DNA of 64,000 nt, from contig CAWHWB010000013.1 in NCBI GenBank assembly GCA_963832875.1, positions 161,399 through 225,398 on the forward strand, in the 5' to 3' direction. The notes under the pieces are model-generated. The model did not search any database. It was not told where the DNA came from and saw nothing but the letters and a program-made list of their open reading frames with translations. The DNA is from AP-15 sp963832875. Its GTDB lineage: Bacteria > Pseudomonadota > Alphaproteobacteria > ATCC43930 > CGMCC-115725. This document shows, piece after piece, positions 45,793 through 54,945 of this stretch (positions are counted from its first letter, which is position 1; each line of letters begins with the position of its first letter). Made by a program: the position numbers and the translations under genes.

Positions 45793-46165
45793 CGCTGATC
45801 CCTGTGAACTGGTTCGCGGGCCTCGGACCAGCATAGCGCTTCAGGGTCCCGCGCACCACGCTCCGACCACGCCGATGCCCGAGGTGGCGCTGAATGCAGC
45901 ACATTATTGCCCAAGAAAGCGGCGGCGAATCAGTTCCACATCCCTTTTCACCGAGACGACGATCGGCCTTTCTAGCCGCCGACAGCCGAGGGCTGCGCCT
46001 GGTTCGCCGGCTTTATCGGGTCATCGGTCATCGGCTGGAGCGAGTGCCAATATTCGCGGCGACGACGCTCGACCCGGGATACGCGCGGCGGCGCCGAGCT
46101 TGGCCTCGATTTTGCTCCGCTGCATCAGGCAAACCGAGAGCAACCGCATCTTGAAGGGAATTTTT
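45793..46165. other. Promoter region of the urt operon, no gene
   Basis: About 373 bases between the divergent NTF2-like and urtA genes. I looked for a sigma-54 site (GG-N10-GC) and did not find a convincing one; GAAGGGA before urtA is the only clear signal. Nitrogen control of urt genes is common elsewhere but not shown here. Confidence 0.4.
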
Positions 46166-47515
46166 ATGCCGTCCGAAGGCTTCACCATCGACCGTCGTCA
46201 GCTTGGGGTACTCGGTGCCGGCTTGGCGGTGGCCGCCTCCGGCCTGGGCGCGATCGCCAACCTGGTACCGCAGGCCAAAGCAGCCCCGGTCGCGCCCGAG
46301 ACCGGGCCGATCAAGGTCGGCATCCTGCACTCGCTCTCCGGCACGATGGCGATCAGCGAGGTGCCGCTCAAGGACGTGATGATGATGCTGATCGCCGAAC
46401 AAAACAAAAAGGGCGGCATCATGGGCCGGACGATCCAGCCGGTGGTGGTCGATCCCGCCTCCAACTGGCCGTTGTTCGCCGAGAAGGCACGCCAATTGCT
46501 CGCGGTCGATAAGGTGGCCGCGGTCTTCGGCTGCTGGACCTCGGTGTCGCGAAAATCGGTGTTGCCCGTCTTCGAACAGTTGAACGGCATCCTGTTGTAC
46601 CCGGTGCAATACGAGGGCCAGGAGTGCAGCCGCAATGTGTTCTACACCGGCGCAGCGCCAAACCAGCAGGCGATCCCGGCGGTCGATTACCTGATGAACC
46701 AGGTCGGGGTGAAGCGCTGGGTCCTGGAAGGCACCGACTACGTCTACCCGCGGACGACCAACAAGATCCTCGAAGCCTATCTGAAGTCGAAGGGCGTAGC
46801 ACCCGCCGACTTAATGATCAATTACACGCCGTTCGGCTATTCCGACTGGCAGGCCGAGGTCGCGAAGATCAAGGGGTTCGGCTCGGCCGGCAAGAAGACC
46901 GCAGTGGTCTCGACGATCAATGGCGACGCCAACGTGCCGTTCTACAAGGAGCTCGGCAACCAGAGCATTAAGGCGACCGACATCCCGGTCGTCGCGTTCA
47001 GCGTCGGCGAACAAGAACTTGCCGGCATCGACACAAAGCCGCTGGTCGGCCATCTCGCGGCTTGGAACTATTTCGAGAGCGTCGACACCCCGCTCAACAA
47101 AGAAGTGGTCGCTGACTTCAAGAAGTTCATGAAAAACGACAAGCGTGTCTTCAACGATCCGATGGAGGCCCACTACATCGGCTTCAACATGTGGGTGAAG
47201 GCCGTGGAGAAGGCTGGCGGCACCGACCACGACGCGGTGATCGATGCGATGATCGGCGTCGCGCATCCCAACCTAACCGGCGATTACGCGACGATGATGC
47301 CCAATCATCATTTGACCAAGCCCGTGCTGATCGGCGAGGTTCAAGGCGACGGGATGTTCAACGTGGTGTGGCAGACGCCCGGCCTGGTCGTCGCCCAGCC
47401 CTGGTCGCCCTACCTGCCGGAAAGCAAAAACCTGATCGGCGACTGGCTGCCGCCGATGTCCTGCGGCAGCTATGACGTCGTCGCCGGCAAATGCCTGGGG
47501 AAGGGCAAGGCCTGA
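46166..47515 (+). CDS. urtA: Urea ABC transporter, substrate-binding protein
   Basis: The 449-residue periplasmic binding protein of the branched-chain-amino-acid/amide type has all UrtA hallmarks: IKVGILHSLSGTMAISE near residue 50, FGCWTSVSRKSVLPVFE (about 128-144), LLYPVQYEGQECS and FYTGAAPNQQ. The signal region contains DRRQLGVLG before the hydrophobic core, which resembles a twin-arginine signal. GAAGGGA precedes the ATG. It captures urea (or short amides) and delivers it to UrtBC. First gene of a five-gene operon. Confidence 0.95.
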   Translation: MPSEGFTIDRRQLGVLGAGLAVAASGLGAIANLVPQAKAAPVAPETGPIKVGILHSLSGTMAISEVPLKDVMMMLIAEQNKKGGIMGRTIQPVVVDPASNWPLFAEKARQLLAVDKVAAVFGCWTSVSRKSVLPVFEQLNGILLYPVQYEGQECSRNVFYTGAAPNQQAIPAVDYLMNQVGVKRWVLEGTDYVYPRTTNKILEAYLKSKGVAPADLMINYTPFGYSDWQAEVAKIKGFGSAGKKTAVVSTINGDANVPFYKELGNQSIKATDIPVVAFSVGEQELAGIDTKPLVGHLAAWNYFESVDTPLNKEVVADFKKFMKNDKRVFNDPMEAHYIGFNMWVKAVEKAGGTDHDAVIDAMIGVAHPNLTGDYATMMPNHHLTKPVLIGEVQGDGMFNVVWQTPGLVVAQPWSPYLPESKNLIGDWLPPMSCGSYDVVAGKCLGKGKA

Positions 47516-47520
47516 TCAAC

Positions 47521-49161
47521 ATGCGCAGCGGCAGCGGCGAGTGCCGGCGGCGCCTGCGCTTGTTGCTGCTCGGCCTGGCGCCCGGCGCTCTGTTGATGCT
47601 GGTCTTGATACTGGCCGGCCCGACGCTCGCCGGCGGCGATCCGTTCGCGGACATCGCCGCGTCAAATTTCGATACGGTGGCCCATGGCGTGTCGGTGCTT
47701 GCCGTTTCGGGCAGCCCGCGTGCCATCCCGGTCATCGATGCGCTGCGCGATGGCCGATTGTTCGCTTGGCGTTGGCCGCGACCAGACGCGCCGCTTTATA
47801 TCCGCACCGCCAACGGCTTTGCCGACGCGCGCAGCGGCGCTTCGGTAGCGGCCCCGCCGCCCATGAATTTGCGGCTGGTCATCGTCAACGATTCGGTGCG
47901 CTCGGCCATCGCGACCGGCGAAGGCGCACTCGGTCTGACCTCGCCAAAGCAGGCCGTGCGGCTCGCTGCGGCGGAGGCGCTCTTTCAGTCGGCCGAGGCC
48001 GACGCGTTGCCGTTGATCGACCGGGCATTGGCCCGCGAACGCGACCCGGCCGTTGCCGGCATGCTGCGCGAAGCGCGCGCCGCGGCGCTGTTGAAATCAG
48101 GTACCGGCGACGTCTCGGCGCGCCTCGCTGCGGTTCACGAGCTGGCGGTGCGGGCAGACCTTTCGACGCGCAGTCTGCTGGCGTCGATGCAAGGTCAGCC
48201 TGCTCCGGTCGCGGCGGCGATCCAAGGGGCGATCCGGGATATCGACCGTCGCCTACAACTCTGGGGCCTGCTCGAAAACGTCTATTACGGGATTAGCCTA
48301 GGCGCCGTGCTGCTGCTGGCGGCCGCCGGGCTGGCGATCACCTTCGGAGTGATGGGCGTCATCAACATGGCGCACGGCGAAATGGTGATGATCGGGGCCT
48401 ACACCACTTTCGTCGTGCAGCAGGTGGTCGAGGCGTTCGCACCGGCGCTGACCAATCTCGGCCTGCTGTTTGCGGTACCGGCGGCCTTTCTGGTGGCGGG
48501 CGCGCTCGGGGTGTTGATCGAACGGACGCTTATTCGTTTTTTGTACGGGCGGCCGTTGGAGACCCTGCTTGCTACTTGGGGTCTCAGCCTGATCCTGCAG
48601 CAGGCGGTGCGCAGCATTTTCGGTCCGACCAACCAGGACGTCTCCTCGCCCCCGTGGATGAGCGGCGCGGTGAACCTCGGCGGACTCACTCTGACGGTTA
48701 ACCGCCTCTGGATAATTCTATTTGCGGCGCTGGTGCTTGGCGCCCTGATGGCGGCGCTGCGTTGGGGCGGGCTCGGACGCAGTATCCGCGCGGTGATGCA
48801 GAACCGGCGCATGGCCGCGGTGATGGGCATCCGCACCCCACTGATCGACGCGCTGACCTTCGGCCTCGGCTCCGGCATAGCCGGCATCGCCGGGGTGGCG
48901 CTGAGCCAGATCGACAATGTCAGCCCCAATCTCGGCCAGAATTACATCATCGACAGTTTCATGGTGGTGGTGCTCGGCGGCGTCGGCAATTTGTGGGGCA
49001 CGGTGGTCGGCGCCATGACGCTCGGGGTGGTCGATAAACTGGTCGAACCCTTCGCCGGCGCGGTACTGGGCAAGATCCTCGTGCTCGTGCTGCTGATCCT
49101 GTTCATCCAGCGTCGGCCGCGTGGCCTGTTCCCACTCAAGGGGCGGGTGGCGGAGGCGTGA
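47521..49161 (+). CDS. urtB: Urea ABC transporter, permease UrtB
   Basis: The 546-residue permease has an N-terminal membrane anchor (about 15-40), a long periplasmic helical insert (about 45-250) typical of UrtB, and a LivH-like membrane domain with LGLAITFGVMGVINMAHGEMVMIGAYT and QNRRMAAVMGIRT (EAA-like loop). The ATG at 47521 is 5 bases after the urtA stop; an in-frame ATG further upstream overlaps urtA and is less likely. It forms the channel with UrtC. Confidence 0.93.
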   Translation: MRSGSGECRRRLRLLLLGLAPGALLMLVLILAGPTLAGGDPFADIAASNFDTVAHGVSVLAVSGSPRAIPVIDALRDGRLFAWRWPRPDAPLYIRTANGFADARSGASVAAPPPMNLRLVIVNDSVRSAIATGEGALGLTSPKQAVRLAAAEALFQSAEADALPLIDRALARERDPAVAGMLREARAAALLKSGTGDVSARLAAVHELAVRADLSTRSLLASMQGQPAPVAAAIQGAIRDIDRRLQLWGLLENVYYGISLGAVLLLAAAGLAITFGVMGVINMAHGEMVMIGAYTTFVVQQVVEAFAPALTNLGLLFAVPAAFLVAGALGVLIERTLIRFLYGRPLETLLATWGLSLILQQAVRSIFGPTNQDVSSPPWMSGAVNLGGLTLTVNRLWIILFAALVLGALMAALRWGGLGRSIRAVMQNRRMAAVMGIRTPLIDALTFGLGSGIAGIAGVALSQIDNVSPNLGQNYIIDSFMVVVLGGVGNLWGTVVGAMTLGVVDKLVEPFAGAVLGKILVLVLLILFIQRRPRGLFPLKGRVAEA

Positions 49162-49164
49162 TGC

Positions 49165-50286
49165 GTGCGGACCGCACGACGACCGCGACGCTCGGCTGCG
49201 TTCTCGGCGGCGCCGCTGCTGATGGCGACCCTGAACCAGCTGACCCCGGCGGCGAGCGCAATGCATGTCCCGGCCTTTGCGATCTCGCTGGCCGGCAAGT
49301 ATCTTTGTTACGCGCTGCTGGCGCTCGCGGTCGATCTGGTGTGGGGCTATGCGGGCATACTGACGCTGGGGCACGCCGCTTTTTTTGCCCTGGGCGGTTA
49401 CGCGATGGGCATGTACCTGATGCGCGAGATTGGCACCCGCGGCGTCTATGCCAACCCTATTCTGCCCGACTTCATGGTGTTCCTGGGGTGGAAGCATCTG
49501 CCCTGGTACTGGCACGGGTTCAGCCATTTCGGCTTCGCCTTGGCGATGGTGATGCTGGCGCCCGGGGTGTTGGCCGCGGTGTTTGGCTGGTTCGCCTTCC
49601 GCTCGCGGGTCACCGGCGTCTATCTGTCGATCATCACCCAGGCGCTCACTTACGCGCTGATGCTCGCCTTCTTCCGCAACGACATGGGGTTCGGCGGCAA
49701 TAACGGAATGACCGATTTCAAGGACATCCTGGGCGTTCCGCTCGGCCGGGACAGCACGTCGGTCGGGCTGATGCTGGTCACCGCTGCTGTTCTCGCGGCG
49801 GCGTTCTTGCTCGCGCGGGGCATCACCGGCTCGCGCTTTGGCAAGGTGCTGGTCGCGGTTCGCGACGCGGAAGCGCGCACCCGCTTTCTCGGCTACCGTC
49901 CGGAATCCTTTAAGCTTACGGTTTGGGTGGTCTCGGCGGTAATCGCCGGAATCGGCGGCGCGCTGTATGTGCCGCAAGTCGGCATCATCAACCCCTCGGA
50001 ATTCGCCCCAGGTAATTCGATCGAGGCGGTAATCTGGGTCGCGGTCGGCGGCCGCGGCACGCTCGCCGGCGCAATCCTCGGCGCGGTTCTGGTCAATCTG
50101 GGCAAGACCTGGCTGACCAGCGCCCTGCCCGAAATCTGGCTCTATGCGATTGGCGCGTTGTTTATCGTGGTCACGGTGTTTTTGCCGCGCGGCATCATCG
50201 GCCTGTTCGCTGCGCGCCGGCCCGGGACCGCGCTCGAGCCTAAGTCGGCGGCCGCCGAGTCGGTGGCGCGGGAGGTCGCGGGATGA
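49165..50286 (+). CDS. urtC: Urea ABC transporter, permease UrtC
   Basis: The 373-residue LivM-like permease shows YALLALAVDLVWGYAGILTLGHAAFFALGGYAMG across its first helices (about 50-84) and AVRDAEARTRFLGY as the EAA loop that contacts the ATPases. The start is most likely the GTG at 49165, with GGAGG eight bases upstream inside urtB; an ATG at 49222 is the alternative. The insert naming a channel mouth (YANPILPDFMVFLGWK) is typical of UrtC. The stop overlaps urtD as ATGA. Confidence 0.93.
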   Translation: MRTARRPRRSAAFSAAPLLMATLNQLTPAASAMHVPAFAISLAGKYLCYALLALAVDLVWGYAGILTLGHAAFFALGGYAMGMYLMREIGTRGVYANPILPDFMVFLGWKHLPWYWHGFSHFGFALAMVMLAPGVLAAVFGWFAFRSRVTGVYLSIITQALTYALMLAFFRNDMGFGGNNGMTDFKDILGVPLGRDSTSVGLMLVTAAVLAAAFLLARGITGSRFGKVLVAVRDAEARTRFLGYRPESFKLTVWVVSAVIAGIGGALYVPQVGIINPSEFAPGNSIEAVIWVAVGGRGTLAGAILGAVLVNLGKTWLTSALPEIWLYAIGALFIVVTVFLPRGIIGLFAARRPGTALEPKSAAAESVAREVAG

Positions 50287-51026
50287 GCGAGCCGACGCTC
50301 CTTTATCTCGACGGCATCACCGTGTCTTTCGACGGCTTCAAGGCGCTCAACGAACTCTCATTCGTGCTTGAAGCGGGCGAGATGCGGGCGGTGATCGGTC
50401 CCAACGGAGCCGGCAAGACGACGATGATGGACGTGATCACCGGAAAGACCAAACCCAATTCCGGGCGCGTCGTGTTTGGCGTCGGCACCGATCTCACCCG
50501 GCTCGACGAACCGGCGATCGCCCGGCTCGGCATCGGCCGCAAGTTCCAGCAACCGACGGTCTTCGAGCCGCTGTCGGTACGAGACAATCTGCTGTTGGCG
50601 CTGGCCGGCGATCGCAGCCCCCGCTTCGCACTGATGGCGCGCGAAACATCGGCCGAGCGCGACCGGGTCGAGGAGATCCTGAGCACGATCCGCCTGACCG
50701 CCGACCGCGATCGGCGTGCCGGCGAGCTTTCGCATGGCCAAAAGCAATGGCTCGAGATCGGCATGTTGCTGGCCCAGGAGCCCAAGTTGCTGCTGGTCGA
50801 CGAGCCGGCGGCCGGGATGACCGACGCCGAAACCGAGGAAACCGCCGATCTCTTGCGCGAGATCAACCGCAGCCGCAGCCTGGTGGTGGTCGAACACGAC
50901 ATGGCCTTCGTCCGCAGCCTCGGAGCGCAGGTCACCGTGCTGCACGAGGGATCGGTGCTAGCCGAAGGCTCGATCGACCATATCCAGAACGATCCGCGCG
51001 TGATTGAAGTCTATCTCGGCCGCTGA
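50283..51026 (+). CDS. urtD: Urea ABC transporter, ATP-binding protein UrtD
   Basis: The 247-residue LivG-like ATPase has Walker A GPNGAGKTT, the signature LSHGQKQWLEIGML, Walker B LLLVDEPAAGMTD and the switch His in VEHDM. RKFQQPTVFEPLSVRDNLLLAL follows the Q-loop. HGQKQ in place of SGGQ is a known UrtD trait and helps separate it from LivG. It energises import with UrtE. Confidence 0.95.
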   Translation: MSEPTLLYLDGITVSFDGFKALNELSFVLEAGEMRAVIGPNGAGKTTMMDVITGKTKPNSGRVVFGVGTDLTRLDEPAIARLGIGRKFQQPTVFEPLSVRDNLLLALAGDRSPRFALMARETSAERDRVEEILSTIRLTADRDRRAGELSHGQKQWLEIGMLLAQEPKLLLVDEPAAGMTDAETEETADLLREINRSRSLVVVEHDMAFVRSLGAQVTVLHEGSVLAEGSIDHIQNDPRVIEVYLGR

Positions 51027-51029
51027 CCC

Positions 51030-51725
51030 ATGCTTTCGGTCGAGGCGGTCGATCTCTATTACGGTGCGAGCCAAGCGCTGCGCCGGGTCAGTCTGACCGC
51101 GCAAAAAGGCGAAGTCACCTGCATCCTTGGCCGCAACGGCGTCGGCAAGACCAGCCTGTTGCGGGCAATATTCGGGCTTCATCCCACCCGTGCCGGCCAT
51201 ATCTCCTGGGAAGATCGCGAACTGACCGGACTGCCGCCGTATCAACGCGCCCGCGCCGGAATGGCGCTGGTGCCGCAGGGCCGTGAAATCTTCGCCCGGC
51301 TGACTGTGGCGGAGAACCTGGCGACCGGCTTTGCGCCGCTGCCGCGCAGTCAACATCACATTCCGGACGAAATCTTCGCGTTGTTTCCGGTGCTGAAGGA
51401 GATGTTGGGCCGCCGCGGCGGGGACCTCTCCGGCGGCCAGCAGCAACAGCTGGCGATTGCCCGCGCGCTGGTGACCCGACCTCGGCTTTTGGTCCTCGAC
51501 GAGCCGACCGAGGGCATCCAGCCCTCAATCATCAAGGACATCGAGCGGGTGATCCGCGGCCTGGCCGCGCGCGGCGACATGGCGGTGCTGCTGGTCGAAC
51601 AGTATTTCGAATTCGCCCGCGACCTCGCAGCCTCATATCTTGTCATGCAGCGTGGCGAAGTCGTTGCCTCCGGGCGACGCAAGGAGATGAACGAGGCGGT
51701 GGTGCGCAGCTATATGACAGTGTGA
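51030..51725 (+). CDS. urtE: Urea ABC transporter, ATP-binding protein UrtE
   Basis: The 231-residue LivF-like ATPase has Walker A GRNGVGKTS, MALVPQGREIFARLTVAENL after the Q-loop, signature LSGGQQQQLAIARAL, and Walker B LLVLDEPTEGIQPS. QYFEFARDLA and the final EAVVRSYMTV are typical of UrtE. It ends the operon; a short CCCGG-AAGCA-CCGGG stem lies just beyond the stop. No urease subunit or accessory gene occurs in the window, so imported urea must be used through genes elsewhere, if at all. Confidence 0.95.
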   Translation: MLSVEAVDLYYGASQALRRVSLTAQKGEVTCILGRNGVGKTSLLRAIFGLHPTRAGHISWEDRELTGLPPYQRARAGMALVPQGREIFARLTVAENLATGFAPLPRSQHHIPDEIFALFPVLKEMLGRRGGDLSGGQQQQLAIARALVTRPRLLVLDEPTEGIQPSIIKDIERVIRGLAARGDMAVLLVEQYFEFARDLAASYLVMQRGEVVASGRRKEMNEAVVRSYMTV

Positions 51726-51812
51726 CCCGGAAGCACCGGGCCCGATCAGCCAACGCGTTAGTCCGATGGCGTGCTCGCCGCGCTAAATTGGTTGTGACGT
51801 GACCGAGGTCCG

Positions 51813-52533
51813 TCAGCCGGTCTCGATGGTTGGAGTGAAGATGTATCCGGTGCCGCGCACCGTCTTGATCATCGACGGCCTTTGCGGATCGTCTTCCAGT
51901 TTCCGCCGCAGGCGCCCGACCTGGACGTCGATCGTCCGGTCGAACGGCCCAGCCTCGCGATTCCGTGCCAGGTCCAACAGCCGGTCTCGGGTCAGCACCT
52001 GATTGGCATTGTTGACGAAGGCCGCCAGCAAGTCAAATTCGCCCGTGGTCAGGCGAATCTCTTTGCCCGCCGGCGAAAACAGCTCGCGGCTCGAAAGATC
52101 GAGGTTCCAGCCGGCGAACCGCGCCTTCGACGGCGGCGCCGGCGCCCGGTCGGCGGTCCGGCTCGACACGCGGCGCAGCACGCTCTTGACCCGCGCCAGC
52201 AGTTCGCGCAGGTGAAACGGCTTGGGCAGATAGTCGTCGGCTCCCATTTCGAGGCCAATGATTCGGTCAACGGTTTCGCCGCGCCCGGTCAGGATGATGA
52301 TCCCGACGTTCGAACTCGTCACGCAGAGAGCGAGCGAGCGTCAGCCCGTCTTCGCCCGGCAACATCAGATCCAAGATCACGAGATCGACCGAGGAGTGGG
52401 AAAAGACGCGGCGCATTCCAGCGCCGTCGTGGGCGGTCGAAACCCGATATCCCTCACCCGAGAGATAATCCTGGACCAGGTCGCAGATCTCTCGCTGATC
52501 GTCGACGATCAGGATATGGCCGTTGTCGCTCAT
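51813..52533 (-). pseudogene. OmpR/PhoB-type response regulator, interrupted by a 1-base frameshift
   Basis: Two frames together encode a complete 239-residue regulator. The first (from ATG 52533) has the receiver start with Asp11, Asp12 and the phosphorylation site Asp55 in VILDLMLPGEDG, and breaks after SLRDE. The second frame resumes at SNVGIIILTGRGETVDRIIGLEMGADDYLPKPF and continues with a winged-helix DNA-binding domain ending KTVRGTGYIF. One surplus base in the AA at 52313-52314 explains the break: removing it gives SLRDESNVGIIILTG, the usual sequence. No kinase is adjacent. Either the gene is broken in this strain or the base is an assembly error. Confidence 0.85.
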
Positions 52534-52617
52534 TTCGGTCCGTTAGACCCACCTGTGCACCGAGGCGGCCCCGGCAGGTGCCGAGGACTCGCGACCCGGA
52601 GAGCATCATACATATGG

Positions 52618-52639
52618 TTACAAAATCTTACATAAAATC
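52618..52639. promoter_or_regulatory. TTAC direct repeats, 10 bases apart, between regulator and sigma gene
   Basis: TTACAAAATC at 52618 is followed directly by TTACATAAAATC at 52628, in an A+T-rich patch of the 200-base divergent region. A one-turn direct repeat is the usual target form of OmpR/PhoB-family regulators, so autoregulation by the adjacent regulator gene, or joint control of the ECF gene, is plausible but unproven. Confidence 0.4.
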
Positions 52640-52735
52640 GGCCCGCCTGACATTATCAGCTTACACCATCCCGATAGGTTTGCGGTTACCGGTTTGGCCG
52701 TTCGGTCCGGCCGCCGTCAGCATCGGGAGTCCTCC

Positions 52736-53392
52736 GTGCCAGACACTCACCTGGAGATCCAAGCTGAGATCCCACGACTTCGACGCTACGCGCGGGCATT
52801 GACCCGCGACCCGATAGCGGCCGACGATCTCGTCCAGGACTGCCTGACCCGAGCCCTCTGCAAACTGCATCTTTGGCAGAGGGGAACGGACCTGCGAGCA
52901 TGGTTATTTACGATCCTTCATAATCAATACGTCAACTACGTGCGCCGTTCCGTACGCGAAGGAGCGGTGGTTGGCCTGAGTGACAACGAGCCCTTCCTGA
53001 CACGCGCCCCGCAGCAGGGACAGCGCCTCGAGCTGCGCGATCTGGAACGTGCGATGGCCAAACTTCCTGAAGAGCAGCGTTCAGCCATCCTGCTCGTCGG
53101 TTTGGAAGGTATGCGCTACGAGGAGGTCGCGGCAGTATTCGACGTACCGGTCGGGACCATTCGCTCCCGGCTGTCGCGTGGTCGTGAAGCGCTGCGCAGG
53201 CTGATGGAATTCGATCCTACCGAAGAAGCGGAGACCGCGATCCCAGCCGCCCCAGCCGGCTGTGCGGCAGGCCGGCGCTATCACGGCGCCGCTGGGCGTT
53301 CCGAAATAGCGGTCGATCGGGTGCGCCTTTCCCAGGGGTGGCCGAGACATGCGCCAAGATCACCTGATGCGAGCGGTGCCCCGTCCTCTTGA
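52736..53392 (+). CDS. ECF-type RNA polymerase sigma factor
   Basis: The 218-residue protein has sigma region 2 (RRYARALTRDPIAADDLVQDCLTRAL, then LRAWLFTILHNQYVNYVRR; residues about 15-80) and region 4 (LEGMRYEEVAAVFDVPVGTIRSRLSRGREALRRLM, about 120-155). I prefer the GTG at 52736 (VPDTHLEIQ) close to GGGAGTCCTCC. The last about 55 residues, after the usual ECF end, are low-complexity and Gly/Ala/Arg-rich, and may be a read-through tail. It is divergent from the regulator gene, with no anti-sigma gene adjacent. It directs RNA polymerase to unknown promoters. Confidence 0.85.
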   Translation: MPDTHLEIQAEIPRLRRYARALTRDPIAADDLVQDCLTRALCKLHLWQRGTDLRAWLFTILHNQYVNYVRRSVREGAVVGLSDNEPFLTRAPQQGQRLELRDLERAMAKLPEEQRSAILLVGLEGMRYEEVAAVFDVPVGTIRSRLSRGREALRRLMEFDPTEEAETAIPAAPAGCAAGRRYHGAAGRSEIAVDRVRLSQGWPRHAPRSPDASGAPSS

Positions 53393-53905
53393 CCGAGCCC
53401 CGACCGAAGCTTATCGGCCAGCCGACGGGAACCACTGGCGACCCGTCCTGTTGACGGCATAGGCGGGTTGCCGGGCGCTCGCCTTACCTTCAGCCCGGCT
53501 TGGCAAGTCTCCCTGTCGCGGGTTTTGCCAACCCGCAACCTGGCTGGCGCCGGCTAATGCCGGCCCGGCCTTTTTTTGTTCCTCGGCTCCGAGCCAGCGG
53601 ATTGGAGTTTGGCATCCCAGGGGCGCACACGCCTGTGCGGGTGATTTCGGAACAGCCACTTCAGGATCGGTTATGGTATGCGTTACCTGCCGGTCCGGTG
53701 CGCTGGGCGGCGCCGACAATAACGTCGAGCCGCAGCGGCGAAACGACCGCGAGGCAGCGGTTTCTTGCCGACATGTCGTACGACCCGCATTCCCGGATCG
53801 TAAGCTAATTTTTCCAGTGGTATGGTGTCGCGCGGTGCGTACGAGACCCTGGATTCTAGCCGGGAACAAGCCCGGACAAAACACGCGACGGAATGGAGAA
53901 TAAAG
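53393..53905. other. Intergenic region with tandem hairpins, no gene
   Basis: About 513 bases. I see no protein with family resemblance on either strand. The left third holds the hairpin pair and terminator listed separately. A ribosome binding site GGAGAATAAAG precedes the dehydrogenase gene at the right end. Confidence 0.5.
53518..53577 (+). terminator. Tandem stem-loops ending in a T-run
   Basis: GCGGGTT-TTGCC-AACCCGC (53518-53536) is followed by GCCGGC-TAAT-GCCGGC (53549-53564), then CCGGCC and seven T residues (53571-53577). The second hairpin plus T-run is a classical rho-independent terminator for plus-strand RNA, here about 180 bases beyond the ECF gene. With the first hairpin it could also be the 3' part of a small RNA. 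Confidence 0.7.
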
Positions 53906-54838
53906 ATGAACGTAGGTTTCATCGGGCTTGGCATGATGGGCAAGGGTATGGCGGCCAATCTGCAAAAGGCCGGGCATCGGCTCACGGTCCACGACCTCAA
54001 CCGCGCGGCGGCCGAGCCGTTTCTGGCGAAAGGCGCCATATGGGCCAGTTCGCCACGTCAAGTTGCTGAGGCCTCGGACCTGGTGTTCACCTCGCTGCCC
54101 GTCCCAGCCGATGTCGAGGCGGTGGCGCTGGGGCCGGGCGGGCTGATCGAGGGAATGCGCGCCGACACCGCATTTTTCGACATGTCGACCAATTCGGTGG
54201 CGGTGGTGCGCAAGATTAATGCGGTTTTCGCCGAAAAGAATCTCTACATGCTCGATTCGCCGGTCAGCGGCGGTCCGGGCGGCGCCGCCAGCGGCAAGAT
54301 GGCAATCTGGGTCGGCGGCGACGAGCAGCAGTTCAACCGGCACAAGAGCGTGCTCGACGCGATGGGCGACCAAGCGCGTTATATTGGCCCCATCGGTGCC
54401 GGAACGATCGCCAAGCTGGTGCATAACTGCACCAGCGCCGTCATCGGCGTGGCGCTCGCCGAGGTCATGACCATGGGCATCAAGGCTGGGGTCGAACCGC
54501 TCGAATTGTGGGAGGCCGTGCGCCAGGGTGCGACCGGGCGCCAACGAACCTTCGACCGGCTTGGCAAGTTTCTCAGCAGCAGCTACGACCCCGCCGATTT
54601 TGCCTTGCGCCTGCTACACAAGGACGTATCGCTCGCGGTCGGACTTGGGCGCGAGGTCGGGGTGCCGATGCGGCTCGCCAATCTGGCGCTCGAGGAATTG
54701 ACCGAGGCGATGAACCGCGGCTGGGCGCAGCGCGACAGCCGAGTCGGCGGGCTACTGCAGGTCGAGCGCGCCAAGATCTCGCCGCTTGCCGTCGACCCAG
54801 CCAAGATCCAGGCGGTGCTCGATCGCGACCAGAAGTAG
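53906..54838 (+). CDS. 3-Hydroxyisobutyrate dehydrogenase-like NAD(P)-dependent oxidoreductase
   Basis: The 310-residue enzyme starts GFIGLGMMGKGMAANL (NAD-binding), has DSPVSGGPGGAASGKM (about 119-134), and the catalytic lysine segment GAGTIAKLVHNC near residue 170. These mark the beta-hydroxyacid dehydrogenase family (3-hydroxyisobutyrate, tartronate semialdehyde, 2-hydroxymethylglutarate and related enzymes). The ATG at 53906 follows GGAGAAT. It is cytosolic. Neighbours do not point to valine breakdown, so the exact hydroxyacid is open. Confidence 0.88.
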   Translation: MNVGFIGLGMMGKGMAANLQKAGHRLTVHDLNRAAAEPFLAKGAIWASSPRQVAEASDLVFTSLPVPADVEAVALGPGGLIEGMRADTAFFDMSTNSVAVVRKINAVFAEKNLYMLDSPVSGGPGGAASGKMAIWVGGDEQQFNRHKSVLDAMGDQARYIGPIGAGTIAKLVHNCTSAVIGVALAEVMTMGIKAGVEPLELWEAVRQGATGRQRTFDRLGKFLSSSYDPADFALRLLHKDVSLAVGLGREVGVPMRLANLALEELTEAMNRGWAQRDSRVGGLLQVERAKISPLAVDPAKIQAVLDRDQK

Positions 54839-54945
54839 CGCCGTGACTTGCTGGCCGGTGGACTGCGCGTCCAAGCGGGGCTGAAACGGGAGGACCTGCG
54901 GGCTAGAGTGATGCTCTGAGCAGACTGGGGTCGGGGAGGGCAGAA

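Noticed and set aside
53411..54544. Long minus-strand open frame of 377 codons
   Set aside because: It is antisense to the 3-hydroxyisobutyrate-dehydrogenase-like gene, which has strong motifs and a ribosome binding site; the frame resembles nothing.
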